DNA from: Tamarix chinensis | Taxonomy: Eukaryota; Streptophyta; Magnoliopsida; Caryophyllales; Tamaricaceae | NCBI GenBank assembly: GCA_030549775.1 | Contig: CM060174.1 | Location: 4,009,391-4,073,390, forward strand | Reading direction: 5' to 3' | DNA: 64,000 nt | In this document: in pieces, positions 32,517-45,049 of the stretch | Position numbering within the stretch: the stretch's first letter is position 1 | Layout of the letters: each line of letters opens with the position of its first letter | Translations under genes and position numbers: made by a program | Notes under the pieces: model-generated | What the model was told of the DNA's origin: nothing | Databases searched by the model: none | The model's input: only the letters and a program-made list of their open reading frames with translations

Positions 32517-34977
32517 TGTAACACGACCAAATTTATTACTTAAAAATTTTATTTTGCGGAAGCGTAATCTCAAAAATATGGGTGTTAGCACTACACTTAG
32601 GATAAGTCTGGTTTCTTTACCTTCTTCTTCCAAGTGTTAAGGTTCAAAACAAGTTTGATCCAAAACAAAGTAATGGAAATAAGTGATAATAACACAAAGA
32701 AGGGTTATAGATAAATATCTTCCCTACAACAATAATGATCAAAATATAATACGAGACATAATTGTCTAAAGAAAAACTAACTACAACAAAAGTTGGCCTT
32801 CAAAGGTATGACACCACTTTACCTTAACTCTTATCTCCAAAAGCTCGTTATGAGAATAGAATCTCTTCCTAAGGATCCCATTGATCCTTGCCACACTTAT
32901 ACACCTCATGCTACTTCATAGCCCAGACATAATCATCTCTAAATATAATACCAACATGAATTTCTCGTACTGAGTAAATTACTACAATTCACAAGAGGTA
33001 TCATACTAATATTTCACTTAGTCACAATAATCCAAAAACATGATCAAAGAACAAAACACATGCAATAGTAATACATGATTAATCATGTAATAACATATAG
33101 GATAACAAAGTCTCATGATCAACAACCAACATACTTAACCATTTCACATCATCTCAAAATCCATGATAATCATATCATGACCCATGAACAATAAAGTAGT
33201 GTACTAAGGCTCTATCGACAACCAACCAAATCAATTCCAATACCAAAGGTAGGACACATAGGTAATCAGTGAACTAAAAATCCAATACATACCAAGGCCA
33301 ACAAAAAAAAATACTTCCTTATTATTTATTTTACTCGAGAGGAGATAATCAAATAGTAGACATTGACGTACAGGCAGTTATACTAGCACCTAAAGGTAAC
33401 ATAATACCCTTATACTATAACCCAAGGACACTAGTGCACACCTTTTCATACTAGCACAACAAGGAAACAGAGGACCCTTAGTCCTCCTTCGTCACTTATT
33501 CCTTAAGTATTGGTACCCCCTAAGAAATTCTGAGAACTAATTAGAGTAAATATAGGGCCTTGTTAGGGTCACCAACAAAACAAATCAAACTACGGAATAA
33601 ATCTCTTCCTTATTTGAGGAGCCACCAACCCCAAACTTGAGGTCTTCTACTTTAAATATTAATATTTTTTGAGGAAATCACATATATCATATATTTTATA
33701 ATAATTCCAATTCCATAATTGACCAAAATTTCCTTTATTTCTAATTATTCAAGTTAACCCTAAGTTCAATGATCCAAGCTAAAATTAAAATCAATAATAA
33801 GGTCAACCTATGAATATACTAAGGCCATCCTATGTCTAATTTTTCATATAAGGCACATTACATCCAAATGATCAAAATACCCTTAACACCTTAATTACTC
33901 CATATTATCTAATTTCGTACCAAACTTTGTTATAATGATAATTTTTCATGAAAAGGATAAAAGTTAATAATTTGTAACACTTTAGCATATATGTAGGTAA
34001 ATTCTAAGACATAGCAATTTATTATATATATATATATATATATGCATTTGTTGCAGAATTTACTTATACGAAACCTTAAGTATACATGTCTAGTATGTCA
34101 TATATTCTATGAAACACGTACATAGAGATTTAAAGCATTATTTTATATTTAAGATAATAATTAATATCATGGTGCATGAATTAATGCATTAATAATGCTA
34201 GAGCATGCTGGAATCAATTATCACAAATTAACCCTAATTATGCTTCTATGCTATCATACTATGTATATCAACCCTAACTATAACTTGTAACGATAATCAT
34301 GGAATAAAAATGATAACTTGACAATGCCATATAACTTAATAAAACCCTAGTCATGCATACATTAACCATTTATAAATTCCACATATATATAACCCGTTTT
34401 AATGACAACTCAAACCTATATGATAACTATTGAAGATCATGCTTTCATCTTACCACACATTTTCATAACACTTGCATAAAATAAAACCCTTGCATGATTA
34501 TAGATCTAAACAACATATCATGCTCATATAAAATTCTCATAAATGATTGGATTTACCTAAATTCATGCTACATAAAAGCAAAAAATTTTATCTTCTCCAT
34601 AACACCTCAAGGATTACTTATGCAAATAACACCTAAAAACATATATTAGCATCTAATACCATGGAACAATAAAAAAAATAACCAAAACCAAATCTATGAA
34701 GGAAAAAAGAACAAGGGAGGTAAAGGAAAGCTATGCGAGGCAATAATGTAGTAATGGGTAAAGCTTACGCTACAAGCCCTTAGAAATGTGAGGTTTTCAT
34801 GCTAAAAGGGGGGGGGAACGCAAATGAGTCATGCAGAAGAGTGAGGAACACCACAAATATCTCACATACAAAGTAGGAGGCAACATGAATATGTCAAGTA
34901 GCAAAGAGGAGGGAAACATTGGAGATTCAATTAATAAAGGCAAATGCATCAACTGGAATGATTTGTGTGAGGCTTAG
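32517..34977 (-). mobile_element. Family C LTR, minus strand, 5' part cut off
   Basis: The left edge TGTAACACGACCAAATTTATTAC is the reversed LTR 3' end, followed by reversed GCTTCCGC (32554-32561) and the reversed stem-loop (32593-32637). Further right, reversed matches to the plus-strand family C copies include the ATACTTAAGG.A and CTCTAATTA regions (about 33500-33560) and the TATTAATATTT region (about 33655). It stops at 34977, where a family B end begins, so its 5' end is missing. Confidence 0.65.
32593..32637 (-). other. Stem-loop near LTR 3' end, reversed family C copy
   Basis: ACACTTAGGA (32593-32602) and TCCAAGTGT (32629-32637) form the outer stem, and GGT/ACC (32610-32612 and 32619-32621) the inner one around TTCTTT. 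Purine mismatches lie between them on the minus strand. It starts 76 nt from the LTR end. Confidence 0.55.
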
Positions 34978-36180
34978 TGGAATACCTTGTATTTTTAAAA
35001 TTTAATTTTCTTAAACTCAATTATTTTATTAACTTAATTTGATGAAAATTATTACTTATTTTAATTTGGTTTTATTTGATGGTTTTATTGATGGTTTTGA
35101 ATTCATATTATAATTTAGCTAATTGTTGTCATTTCAAATCATTCTATATAAATTCATTTACAACCATACTTTTTATTATATTTATTTTATTTTTATTTCC
35201 ATTTCAAAAAAAATATATTTTTGTTCTATCGCATATTTTTGTTTTTATTTTAAATTTATTTTTATTATAATTTTATCATGTGATTACTTTGTTTTGGAGT
35301 TATATTTAGTTAATAATTTTAAAAAAATTATAATATCTGTTTTAAGTAGTAAATTCATTTTAATAATTTTAATCCATAAAACTATTTTCCTTATTGAATT
35401 TATTTATTTTTATGATTATGACTTCGTTGAATTTTAATAAGATATTCAAAAAATTTTAAATTTACCATTTTCATAACTCATTTATGAATTTATTTCCAAA
35501 ATTAATTTTCTTCCATTTTCTCTTATTGGTTTACAAAAAACTTTTTTTAAAAATTATTTAACTCAGTCCCATTTTCTTATAATTTGATTCAGTTATTTTT
35601 TAATAGTTTTAAATAGTTATTGGGGTTGTATTATGTATTTTTATAAATAATATAATTATTTCATTGATTTGTATTTTCTTCTTAAATATTTTCTAAATTC
35701 CTTTATGTAGCTTTTATATTGATTTTTATGATTTTAGGTCTTTATGGATTGATTTTCGTTAAATGAGTCTTAGATAAAATGATTAAAATATAGTTGACTA
35801 TTTTAAAAGGAAATTTTATAATTTAAATAATATATATATCATTAACGAAATATAACTCTAAAACAAAGTCGTAATCGCACGACGAAGCTATAATCGAAAA
35901 CAAATCTAAAATATTAAAAATTAAAATACGAAAAAGAACAAAAATACAGATTTTTAACTGAAAATTAAAGTCATATGAATATAATAAAATCATAATCGTG
36001 AACAAATTTCTCTAGAATGATCTGCAATGACAACCATTAATTAAATTCATAAATGAAGTCAAAATTATCGATAAATCCATAAGATAAATCATAACTAAAA
36101 TAATTAAATATAAACATTAAATTATGCTAATAAATTAATTAAGCTTAATAAAATTAAATTTTAAAATACGGGATATTACA
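34978..36180. mobile_element. Two family B LTR 5' ends, head to head (inverted)
   Basis: The plus-strand part starts TGGAATACC (34978) and follows the AT-rich head of family B copy 1 (21853-22700) word by word. Shared items include TTAAAATTTAATTT, then CATATTA(G/T)AATTTAG, then TTGTTGTC/G. From about 35787 the same sequence runs in reverse to GGGATATTACA (36180), the reversed LTR start. So 34978-35786 and 35787-36180 are an inverted pair with outward-facing ends. To the right it interrupts a Copia reverse-transcriptase frame at GATAT (36181-36185). Confidence 0.6.
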
Positions 36181-36326
36181 GATATGCTTCTAATGGTTGT
36201 GATGCATGCCACAGGGGAAAAGGTATATTTGAAATCCTCACTAGCTCGTTGTGTAAAGCCTCGTACTACAAGGCAGGCTTTATACCTTTCAATACTTCCA
36301 CCCGCCTTGTATTTGACCTTATACAC
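36135..36326 (-). pseudogene. Copia reverse transcriptase, first part
   Basis: The frame reads YKVKYKAGGSIERYKACLVVRGFTQ, then DFKYTFSPVACITTIRS. This is the K.K.DG.(I/V)ERYKARLVA(K)GF.Q...D...TFSPV....(T/S)IR block that opens Copia RT. Two conserved positions are altered (KAR to KAC, AKG to VRG). True homology stops at about residue 48, where the inserted LTR begins; the rest of the frame is LTR DNA. Confidence 0.88.
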
Positions 36327-36381
36327 CCATTTGTAGCCAATAGGCTATTTCCCTTTAGGTAAAGGAACTACCTCCCAAGTC

Positions 36382-36666
36382 TTATTTGCATTGAGGGGCC
36401 TCAAATTTAGTTTCCATGGCTTGCTGCCAATGTGGATGTGTCACTACTTCTTCATAATTAATAGGTTCGGGTATGAAAGGAGTAATGTGGGAGTGAAAGG
36501 AAAAAGATGGCGTATTATGTGCATAGGTATTAGTAATTGTGTGAGGACAATATATAGGAGATGAAGTTGAAGAATTACACACGTAGTGGAAGAAATAATC
36601 CTTTAAATGTGAGGGAGTATGAATGCCTTTACATGACCTTCTCAGAGGGAATGAAGATAAGAGCAT
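36382..36666 (-). pseudogene. Copia pol segment between integrase and RT
   Basis: Near its end the frame has EPINYEEVVTHPHWQQAMETKFEA, matching the EP..Y.(E/Q)A...P.W..AM..E..AL block just before Copia RT. Before it lies a serine/proline/histidine-rich linker, usual for this region. The frame breaks after this block and RT resumes about 55 nt on in another frame. Confidence 0.8.
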
Positions 36667-37347
36667 GGAGAAGGTGGTAAGGGTGCTGAATTGGAGGAAG
36701 ATGTTGGTTGGGAAATGACAGGTTGTGAGTTAGGGTCTATTTGAGGAAGTGAAGATTCTAGTTGTGTTGATAAATCTGGTATAGGCAAAGGTAATGGATT
36801 TGAATTATGAGATGATATATTAGTGGAAATAGAGTTGATAAAGGGAAAAATGTACTCCTTGAAAACAACATCTCTACTATCAAAGACCTATTTAGTTTCA
36901 AGATTTAGGACCTTATAAGCTTTTCTCCGATGCAGATAGCCCAAGAAAACACAAGGAGTAGATCGGGGCATGAATTTCTCTCTAGACTTATTAGGTGCAA
37001 CAACATAACAAAGACAACCAAATGCTTTTAGGTGGTGGTAATCAAGTTTTCTACCAAATAATAATTGGTGAGGGCTTCGATTGCTGAGAATTTTGGTAGA
37101 AATTTTATTAATGATATCAGTAGTTGTTAAAAGACTCTCTCCCTAATATATTGAGGAATATTCGACTAAAACATAAAGGCTCTAGCTACTTCTAAGAGAT
37201 GTTTGTGTTTTCTTTCTACTAAACCATTTTGTTGAGGAGTGTATAGGCAACTAGTTTGATGAATTGTGCCCTATTGAAAGAAAATTTTTGGCTTTTATGC
37301 TGGATCCTAGTTCATAGGCTTTATCTGATCAAATGACTTTGATGGTT

Positions 37348-37734
37348 TTATTCAATTGGGTTCATATTAAAGCAATAAAGGATTTTAAAATTGTGAATCC
37401 ACTTCCCTTTTGTACTCAGTAAGTAGGTCCAAGTGGCTCTGGAGTGATCATCCACTATTGTTAAAAAGTACTTAAAACCATTGTAAGTGATGACTTTTTG
37501 AGGTCCCCATATGTCAACATATACAAGGTCAAAAGGAGAAGACACGAGAGTATGACTTGAGGGAAAAGGTAATCTATGTTGTTTTGCCTTGAAACAAATT
37601 TCACAAGGTAAATCAAAGATATTATTAATGACAATTTGAAAATCGAACATTTGTTTGAGTTTATATAAAGGCAAGTGTCCTAATATGAGATGCCATAAAT
37701 CAACATCAAAAGAGGAAAAAAAAAGTTGAAACAA
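37348..37734 (-). pseudogene. Copia GAG-pre-integrase and integrase N-terminal part
   Basis: The frame has DLWHLILGHLPLYKLKQM, then CEICFKAKQHRLPFP, then DLVYVDIWGPQKV and FLTIVDDHSRATWTYLL. These are the pre-integrase H...H/C..C zinc finger (LGH...C..C..AK) and the integrase core, including the catalytic Asp in (H)VD(I/L)WGP and the FLT(I/L)VDD.SR.(T/C)W.(Y/F)LL block. It then runs into a frame break. The amino-terminal side continues in broken frames to about 38000 (ending near YKYNLIS-like sequence). Confidence 0.92.
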
Positions 37735-38002
37735 TTTTTTTTATCTTTGATTTGTTCAAGGATGGATCAAAGCTTGAGACACTAGCTTGAGAGGTGGTCT
37801 GAGTGGAAACTAAAATGGACAATGTTGAGGGATAAATGATATATAGATCTAGACTCAATTTGCCAATTGGAAGGGCTTTCCTCATTGAAGGGTCCTACAT
37901 GAAGCATTCATGATTAGTGAAACAAATATTTGATGAATATTATTTTATAAGTTTGCTGATTGAAATAAGGTTGTATTTGAAATCATGTATATAGAACAAT
38001 TC

Positions 38003-38305
38003 TGTAACACCCCAAGTCGATACGACCACACGGGGGCTACCTTGGAGCATTTTCGGATTGATCGGCTGGCCCCACAGATCAACACGAGTCCTTTCAGCAC
38101 GCTTTGTCCTCACTCACGCACTTCCCGAGTATTTTCAGAAAATTTCTGAAACTTCCCAAGAGGTCACCCATCCTAAAATTACTCCACGGCCAGCACGCTT
38201 AACTATGGAGTTCTTAGGACGGAATCACCAAAAGGATGGTATACCATGTTGATATAAGTAGCCATATCAATCCTTATAGCACTCCGCTCAATTTGGGGTA
38301 TTACA
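38003..38305 (-). mobile_element. Lone Cassandra LTR with 5S-like block, minus strand
   Basis: The 303-bp segment runs from TGTAACACCCC to GGGGTATTACA. Reversed, it contains ATCCTTTTGGTGATTCC, AGTTAAGCGTGCTGG, GGAGTAA and TAGGATGGGTGACC, so it matches the LTRs at 30128-30887 but is much less decayed. It lies within the upstream part of the Copia remnant. The 5-bp flanks differ (AATTC on the left, ACACT on the right), so this is not a simple solo LTR with an intact duplication. Confidence 0.85.
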
Positions 38306-38640
38306 ACACTATTAGGAATGACACATTATAGCCATGATATTGTAATTATAATAAAAGATAAATAATAAAATAATTATAAGTTAAAAGTAAGTAGAGTATA
38401 AATTAGAATAATATTTTAATCAATAAAATTAACATAATAATAGAACAAATAACTTAAAATATTTATCTTTCACTATGTTTAGTCTAACTTACAATAGTGT
38501 ATTAATGTGTTGTGCATACAAAGCTATTAAACTAATTAATATGATAGTCAAGCAAGATATCTGCTTAGCAAAATTTAAGCCGACAATGCATGAATTTGCT
38601 ATCTTGGAAGCTTCCTATAGTGTATCACTTACTTCTCATC
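38306..38640. other. AT-rich flank, possible Copia gag remnant
   Basis: The first bases may continue the Copia element beyond the Cassandra insertion. After about 38330 the DNA is AT-rich and I recognise nothing. Confidence 0.3.
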
Positions 38641-40079
38641 ATATTTTATAAAATTTTGGCACGAAATTGGATAAAATGGCATAATTAGGGTTTTATTATT
38701 ATTATTTTTACTTAATGAACCTATTATGAATACTTAGACATAGGATAGACTTAGTGTATTGATAGGTTTACCTCAGTGTTGGCTTTGACTTTAACCTTTG
38801 ACCTTAAGGTTGAATTGAATAATTAAAAATAAAGAAAAAAAATGTTAAGTTTGGGATTGGGATTGTTGTGTTTTGTGTGACATTGTAATCACCTCTTAAA
38901 ATATTAATATCTAAACTGGAAAACTTCGAGATTAGAAATGGTTTATCCTTAGAGGTAGCCACCCTAAGAATGAGGTTTAGCCCTTGATTTGATTTGTTGC
39001 CCTAGCAATTCTTTATATCTACTCTAATTATTTCTCTAAACTTCTCACGTCACATCGATACTTAAGGATTAAATATTCTAGATTTGGAGGGTCATTTGTC
39101 ACCTTGTATACTAGCATAACTAGAGTGTTATTCTGTCTATATGTTAGATGGTTGGGAGGGTATTGCATGTGATTCCTTATGATCTAATATAATTGGTGTA
39201 TTGTTATATCCTGGGTTATCTCTTATATCCTCTTGAGTAATGAAAAAGAAAAGTAACTTGTGATCTAGCATTTTAAATGGTTGAGTTTGGATTGTATTCT
39301 TTGTTTAGTAGTTGCCTCCATGCACTACCCTTAGTTTAGAAATGTTATGGTTTGGTATGTTTGTAGATGTTTGATTGCCCTACCCTTTTTGGTTATGGGT
39401 TATGTTATGGTTGTTTTGGATATGGTCATACTGAATTTCTAAGGTGGGTGTGCTTTGTTTAAGAATGACGGTATGACAAGCATGAAGCCTTGAAGATGTA
39501 TATGTTATAGCATGTTTACCATACCTTTTTATTCCATGATTTCCTTGATGTATCTTTATTATGTTACTACGTTGTACTTCCTTACTTCGTGAAGCATTTG
39601 CATGTTAGTGTTATGTAGTGGTTTACTTAATATCATTGTGCTTATATGTTTTGTTTTATAGCTCCTTACCTATTCAATAGGCATTATTTACCTTGCAGGA
39701 TTATATGGATGGTACAACTTGATGGATTTTGTTAGGAGTTGAGAGTTACAATTATTCAGTGATTGTCCCAAAATCTTTTGATCTGAATATTCCTTGTACT
39801 CTTCTGTCTCCTTTTATACTTCGTTCTTTTTTTAGATTGTAAGTCTTTTGCCTAACCTTTTTTATTATAAAAACAATGTTAATCTATGATAAAAATATAT
39901 ATTTTGTTATTATGACTATTGTTATTAATTTTAGCAAAGTAATGTTTTAACCTTAGTACATAGTATAAGAATGGGATGGGAGATCATACTTATACCAAGT
40001 ATGGTTATAACATCCATTATTTTATAATTAATGCTTCCACAAAACTAAAGTTTTTAGTAGTAAATTTGGGGGTATTACA
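38641..40079 (+). mobile_element. Family C LTR, 3' part
   Basis: From about 38650 (GGCACGAAATTGGATAAAAT) it follows the second half of the family C LTRs. Shared items include AGGATAGACTTAGTGTATTGATAGGTT, GATACTTAAGGATTA, the GTTGCCTCCATGCACTA block and the stem-loop at 39957-40001. It ends GTAGTAAATTTGGGGGTATTACA at 40079. The 5' half is missing, so it is a truncated LTR. Confidence 0.75.
39956..40002 (+). other. Stem-loop near LTR 3' end, family C fragment
   Basis: TACATAGTATAAG (39957-39969) pairs with CTTATACCAAGTA (39989-40001), with 11 of 13 positions pairing. It ends 77 nt before the LTR end. Confidence 0.55.
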
Positions 40080-41877
40080 ATCCTATTCTCCAACAAGTTG
40101 GAGTTCTCTGATATTGGCTTGCTGACTTTTGTTCAAAATTTGTCTTCAACTTTTTTTATATTGCTACATTTTCAAATGAAGATCACTTTGTGCTTTACTT
40201 TGTTTTCTAATTTTATGGCACCATCACCTTCTCTCAGAAGCCTCTTTTGTATTAGGTTGATAATCTATTTTAGAACTTTTTTTAATCTACTTATCAGAAG
40301 TAATAATCTAATATAATTATTTATTTTAGTAACTTTTTAGGCTATAGAATTTTTAAAATAAGTTATTATCTTGGATAATTAACAAATGCATTAATAAAGA
40401 TTACTCCACACATCACCCTCTATATTCACAATCTTCTCTTACTCATCTGATAGTTTTGGAGGGAAAACATGTGATAGAACACTATTCTTTTTTTGGAATT
40501 TGTAGAGATACACATAAGTACACAATAACATATCAATACCTATAAAATAGAAGCAAATAAATAATTTGCTACATAATAAAAAAAGAGCTACATGTGAGAA
40601 TTGGGTAAAAGAGAATAAGGAAAAGGAAATAGAATAAAAAAAACTACACGCAATAAAAACAAACCAAAATTAGGGGGAGTCACCAAAACGAAAAGAAAGG
40701 GCATCATAATAGAGTTTATGAAAGAAGAAATAGAAAGATTAGGAAATTGGGGGAACTTTTGATACTGGTTTGTAGCATATATATATATACAAATACATTT
40801 GAAGCACGAAGAAGGCATAAGAAGCAACAAAAGCAACATCAACGTAGAATGAGAGGGCCACACATCAGTGCTGGAGATGAACACTATGTTGAATCCGTAT
40901 TATTTTAGTGTAATTTCATATCCTTAAGTCCGTAATTCTACATTTAATTCTTCTTAGGTTTAATATATGTGTAATTTATATTTTACATTTAATTTTATTA
41001 TATTTATTTTAGTTAATCTCATGTTCTAATTTATTTTTTATCAAGAACATCGTGAAACTCTATTATTTATATTATTTAGTTAAATGATTGTTTGATTTAT
41101 AGATTACCCTATGTGTCTTATGTTATTGTTCTCAATTGTGATAGATTAATATATTGATCATCTTTATTTAGCAATTAAAAGTCGAGTTGAAAGCATTAGC
41201 TAATTCTCTACTTTAAGTCAAATAGCATAAATAGAAATTGAATAGATTATTAAAATAATTACATCTACAATAATATGGGAGGATAATTAATTAATTGGAT
41301 TTAAAGCATCATCCTTTATTTAAATTATTTTTCTATAGATAGTGAGACTTATAATTAATAATAAGACTATGTGATTTGAGGAAATGTGTTAGCTATATAT
41401 TACCGTTTACATATAGCTGGCAATTGAAAAAGAGAAGCAATTGATTGATTTAATTTTATAATTTGACAGTGGATATAGACTCCATGTAGATTTTATTATT
41501 TGAAGTATTCTTCATTAGATTTTATTTATTTTTCATTTAAAGATTTTTATATGAATTTATTAGTTTAGAGTCTTTATTTTATTCCAATCGCCTTGAGCCT
41601 AATTAGAGTTTTTGAGTTATTAATTAGTCTCTGTGCGACAATAATTTGATACTCGATGCACCCTATATTACTTGTGATTAGTATACTCACCGATAGGTAT
41701 ATTTGGGCAATATCAAGTGTTAGAACTATTGATGAGGACTAATTTAATAGCCCTACATTAGAAATTCTAAATATTAATACAGGTAATTGTTATTTTTTTT
41801 CTAGGTTTACTTGGTTTTCTTAGTATTTAGTACTTTTGTATTATTATAAGTCACTAGTACATGACCATAAGTAATCT
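40080..41877. other. AT-rich region, no gene; possible old LTR of the Athila-like element
   Basis: 40080-40900 has only meaningless frames. 41580-41720 (TAGTCTCTGTGCGACAA to CACCGATAGGTATATTTGGGCAATATCA) recalls the '...CTCTGTG.G.GAC...' end of many plant gypsy LTRs just upstream of gag, and would be the 5' LTR of the gag remnant that follows. I found no matching second LTR. Confidence 0.3.
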
Positions 41878-44800
41878 TGGTGAGCTAATAGCATTAGTTC
41901 TAGAAAAAAATTCCAAAGGTTAAGAGCACATTTGAAACTCGTTACAACTATGAAGAAAGAAATCAACAATTGGCTGAAGGGTAGTAGAATAAGTAATAAT
42001 AAGTTGGAGATTCTTAAGAGACTATATTTGTAATACTCCGTTTTAGAAACGTTAATTATAAATTAATAATCGTATGATTAGTTATAATTATTATTTAATG
42101 GGATTAAATATTAAACGTATTATTATGACGGTTTAGATATAAAAATAATCAGGTTAAAAAGTTGATAGAAATTGACTATTTATTTTAATCCTAGTTCTTA
42201 TCCGTAAATCTTATCCTATTTATTTTATTAATAACCGTTAACCCATAAGCCGAAATAAATTTCTAAAATTTATTCTTGATTATTTAATCTTTTTCTTTTT
42301 ATTTAAACCTAGCTGAGATCGGTTTATTTTTCCCCAAATTATTTTTCTACCTGATATCCTAATTTACTCGAATTAAATTTAAAATGTGTATATAAAATAT
42401 ATTTTTTCTTCTCCCTCTCTGCCTCTGTTAGTTGTTGTCCCTTCCCCCTAAACAATCTCCCTGTCTCCCTCATTTTCTTACTTAATAATCGCCTCATCTC
42501 ATCTTAGCATTATTACACACATACGCATGCTACACTCTCACTGCACACATACTCTCGCAGACTCCACCCAAACATGCCCTGATATACATACACACGACGC
42601 ACACTCACACTCACACTCTCCAAACATTTCCCCAACCGACTATTCCTTCCAGCAGCCCCCTCTATTTCTTTCGACTCTCCCAAACATCCTGGCTACCTAC
42701 ACCTCTCAACCCCAGCCCCGACCTTCTGCCCCTTCCCATCCTCCTCCCCCCTCTTTTCGTTCGGTTTTCCTTCCACCCAAACACCCCCGACCACCTCGCA
42801 GCCCCCAGCCCTTCCCTTCCTCTGTTTCATCCGATTCCCCTGCCCCATTTGTTTCCCATGCACTAGCCCCTGACACCACCACACCACCTCCTCTCCTCTA
42901 CATCTTCCTCCCGTCCAATGCAGCCATCCTTTCCCCCTGTCTTGTTCGATCAACCAACAGCAGCCACCACCAACCTCTCACAACCCTAAGAATACTCCCC
43001 GTCATCCAGCACAGCATCCAGCATCCCCCACATGCACCACACATCCCCAGCCTGCATTGCAACCCCCGTCACCCAAACAGCCCTCTGCATGCTTCCATCC
43101 CATAGCAACCGCCGACCACCATCGTCTCCTTGCAGCCTCATCCTCGACCAGCACCACCACTGAATCAACCGACCACCCCAGCACCATCACACTTTACCAC
43201 CACCGTAACCTCTGCACCACTAGCCCCTGACCTCACACAACATCACCACCAAGCCCCGCCACCACCATTTCGTGCAAGCCCAACATCGCCACCACCACAG
43301 CCACCAACTGCCCTCTGCGGTCGCCCAGCCTAGCCATCACCACCAGCTCCGCTGACCACCACCTCTACCACCCTCTCCTTTCCCCTACCTCGCAGCCCAG
43401 TCAACCCTCTCGCTCAGCCAGCAGCGGTGCCCCCTTTCTTTCGTGCGTGACTCATCCTGCATGTAGTGTGAGTTGCGTGGTATTTTAAGAAATTTGGTAC
43501 CCATATTAAATGTAAGTGTATTTAGGTAATTTTAGAAAAATAAATATTTTTATACTATGATTATTATTTTTTCTTATAGATATTAATTTGGTATTTGCGA
43601 TATTATTTTTAGGTATGAAAGTTTAATTAGTAAGACATAACAAATTTGAGTGGATACCGTTAATTTTACGTTTTTGCTGGAATTCAGGTAATTGTTCTAC
43701 TCTACTAAAATGATAAATATTGTGTGATATCACATTAGGGTTTTTGGTGTATGAAATATGTAATCATGATTTATTTCGATATAATTATGTGTTAATTATT
43801 ATTATTATCAAAACGGATAAAAACGAGCATGTTATCTGATGTAAAATAATTTGGGTACGAAAGTATGATTTAAAAATGATCCTAATGACGGAAAAATATT
43901 TTATATGATAATTATGTGTAAAATAATAGGTTAAGCATGCTAAGATATACTTATGGACTAATTATTATGGATGTGTGCCCTAGGGGCAATTTAGTCATTT
44001 TATGTTTTATTATATTTATCCTGAAAATCATGTCTAACATGTATTATCTATTGTTGATTATGCGATCATGTGTTTTCTACATTTCAAAATTATATGATAG
44101 GGTTTGTATGTAGAAACCTGTGTAAGGGCAAAATGGCATTTTGACATGATTGATGATTTAAATTGTATAATAAATAATTAGATTATTTTATTTTAGCCTT
44201 TTCATGAAAATTAATAAATAAAATGGATTTAGTATTTAAATGAATGATAATCTGATAATTATTGGCCTTAGGGGCATTTTGGACATTTTCGGCCTAGTGC
44301 GCCCAAATGTGAATAATTGGACATAGGATGGCCTTAGACTTTTGGTAGGTTGACCTTAGTATTGACTTTGACCTCGTTTGGATTGTTGACCGTAGGGTTG
44401 ACTTGGATAATTGGAAATAAAGCAAAAATGAATAAGTATGGAAATGAGAATAAATGTGTAATGTGTGTTATCTGTGATCACCTTATAAAAATGCTAATAC
44501 GTAAAGTGAAAAACCTCGAGTTTAGGAATGGTTTCTCTCTAGGGGTAGCTACCCTAGAGACGAGGTAGGAGTCCTCAATTTGTTTGGTTTTCTGGTGTGC
44601 CCGTACCTGGTTGTGGCCCAGTAAGGCCCTAGTCTACTCTATAGGTGACCTATGGGCCCTATAGGGGGTATCGATACTTAAGGATTAGGTGCCTGAGGTG
44701 AGGAGGGTACTGTATGCCTTATGCATCAGTATGAACAGGGTGTTGTTATGCCTCTAGGTTCGATGGTTGGAGGGTACCGTGATGCCTTGTGCGCCGGTAT

Positions 44801-44904
44801 AACTGGTGTACTATTATGTCTTTGGGTTATTATTGTATCCCCCTCGAGAAAATAAAAATGGAAATGATATGATTTGATTGGAACTATTATTATTGGATAT
44901 TGGA

Positions 44905-45035
44905 TTGGTTTGGTAGTAGCCGTTGTGCCTACTTGTGGTTTTGGGTAGTAGTCGTTGTGCCTACTTGTGGATTCGGTAGTAGCCGTTGTGCCTACCTGTG
45001 GTTTTGGGGTAGCAGCTTTTGTGCCTACCTGTGTT
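44905..45035 (+). repeat. Short tandem repeat (about 35-40 bp) in family C LTR
   Basis: Four units of the form GGTAGTAGCCGTTGTGCCTAC followed by (C/T)TGTGGTTTTG. In family C copies at about 39310 and 50360-50450 the same place has GGT(A/T)GTTGCCTCCATGCACTA-type words, fewer and more diverged. Confidence 0.8.
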
Positions 45036-45049
45036 GGTATTATGTCTGT

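Larger units (their letters stand above)
36181..38002 (-). mobile_element. Copia retrotransposon pol remnant, minus strand
   Basis: Reading leftwards, the order is a pre-integrase segment and integrase (37734-37348), a degraded integrase to RT stretch, the RT lead-in (36666-36382), and RT (36326-36135). This integrase-before-RT order is typical of Ty1/copia. The element ends at 36180, where family B LTR DNA begins, and its upstream part is cut at 38003 by a Cassandra LTR. Stops and frameshifts make it non-functional. RNase H and both LTRs are not seen. Confidence 0.85.

Noticed and set aside
35076..35437. Phenylalanine/isoleucine-rich 'membrane protein' frames
   Set aside because: Translation of A/T-only LTR head DNA; the same sequence in other copies has stops.
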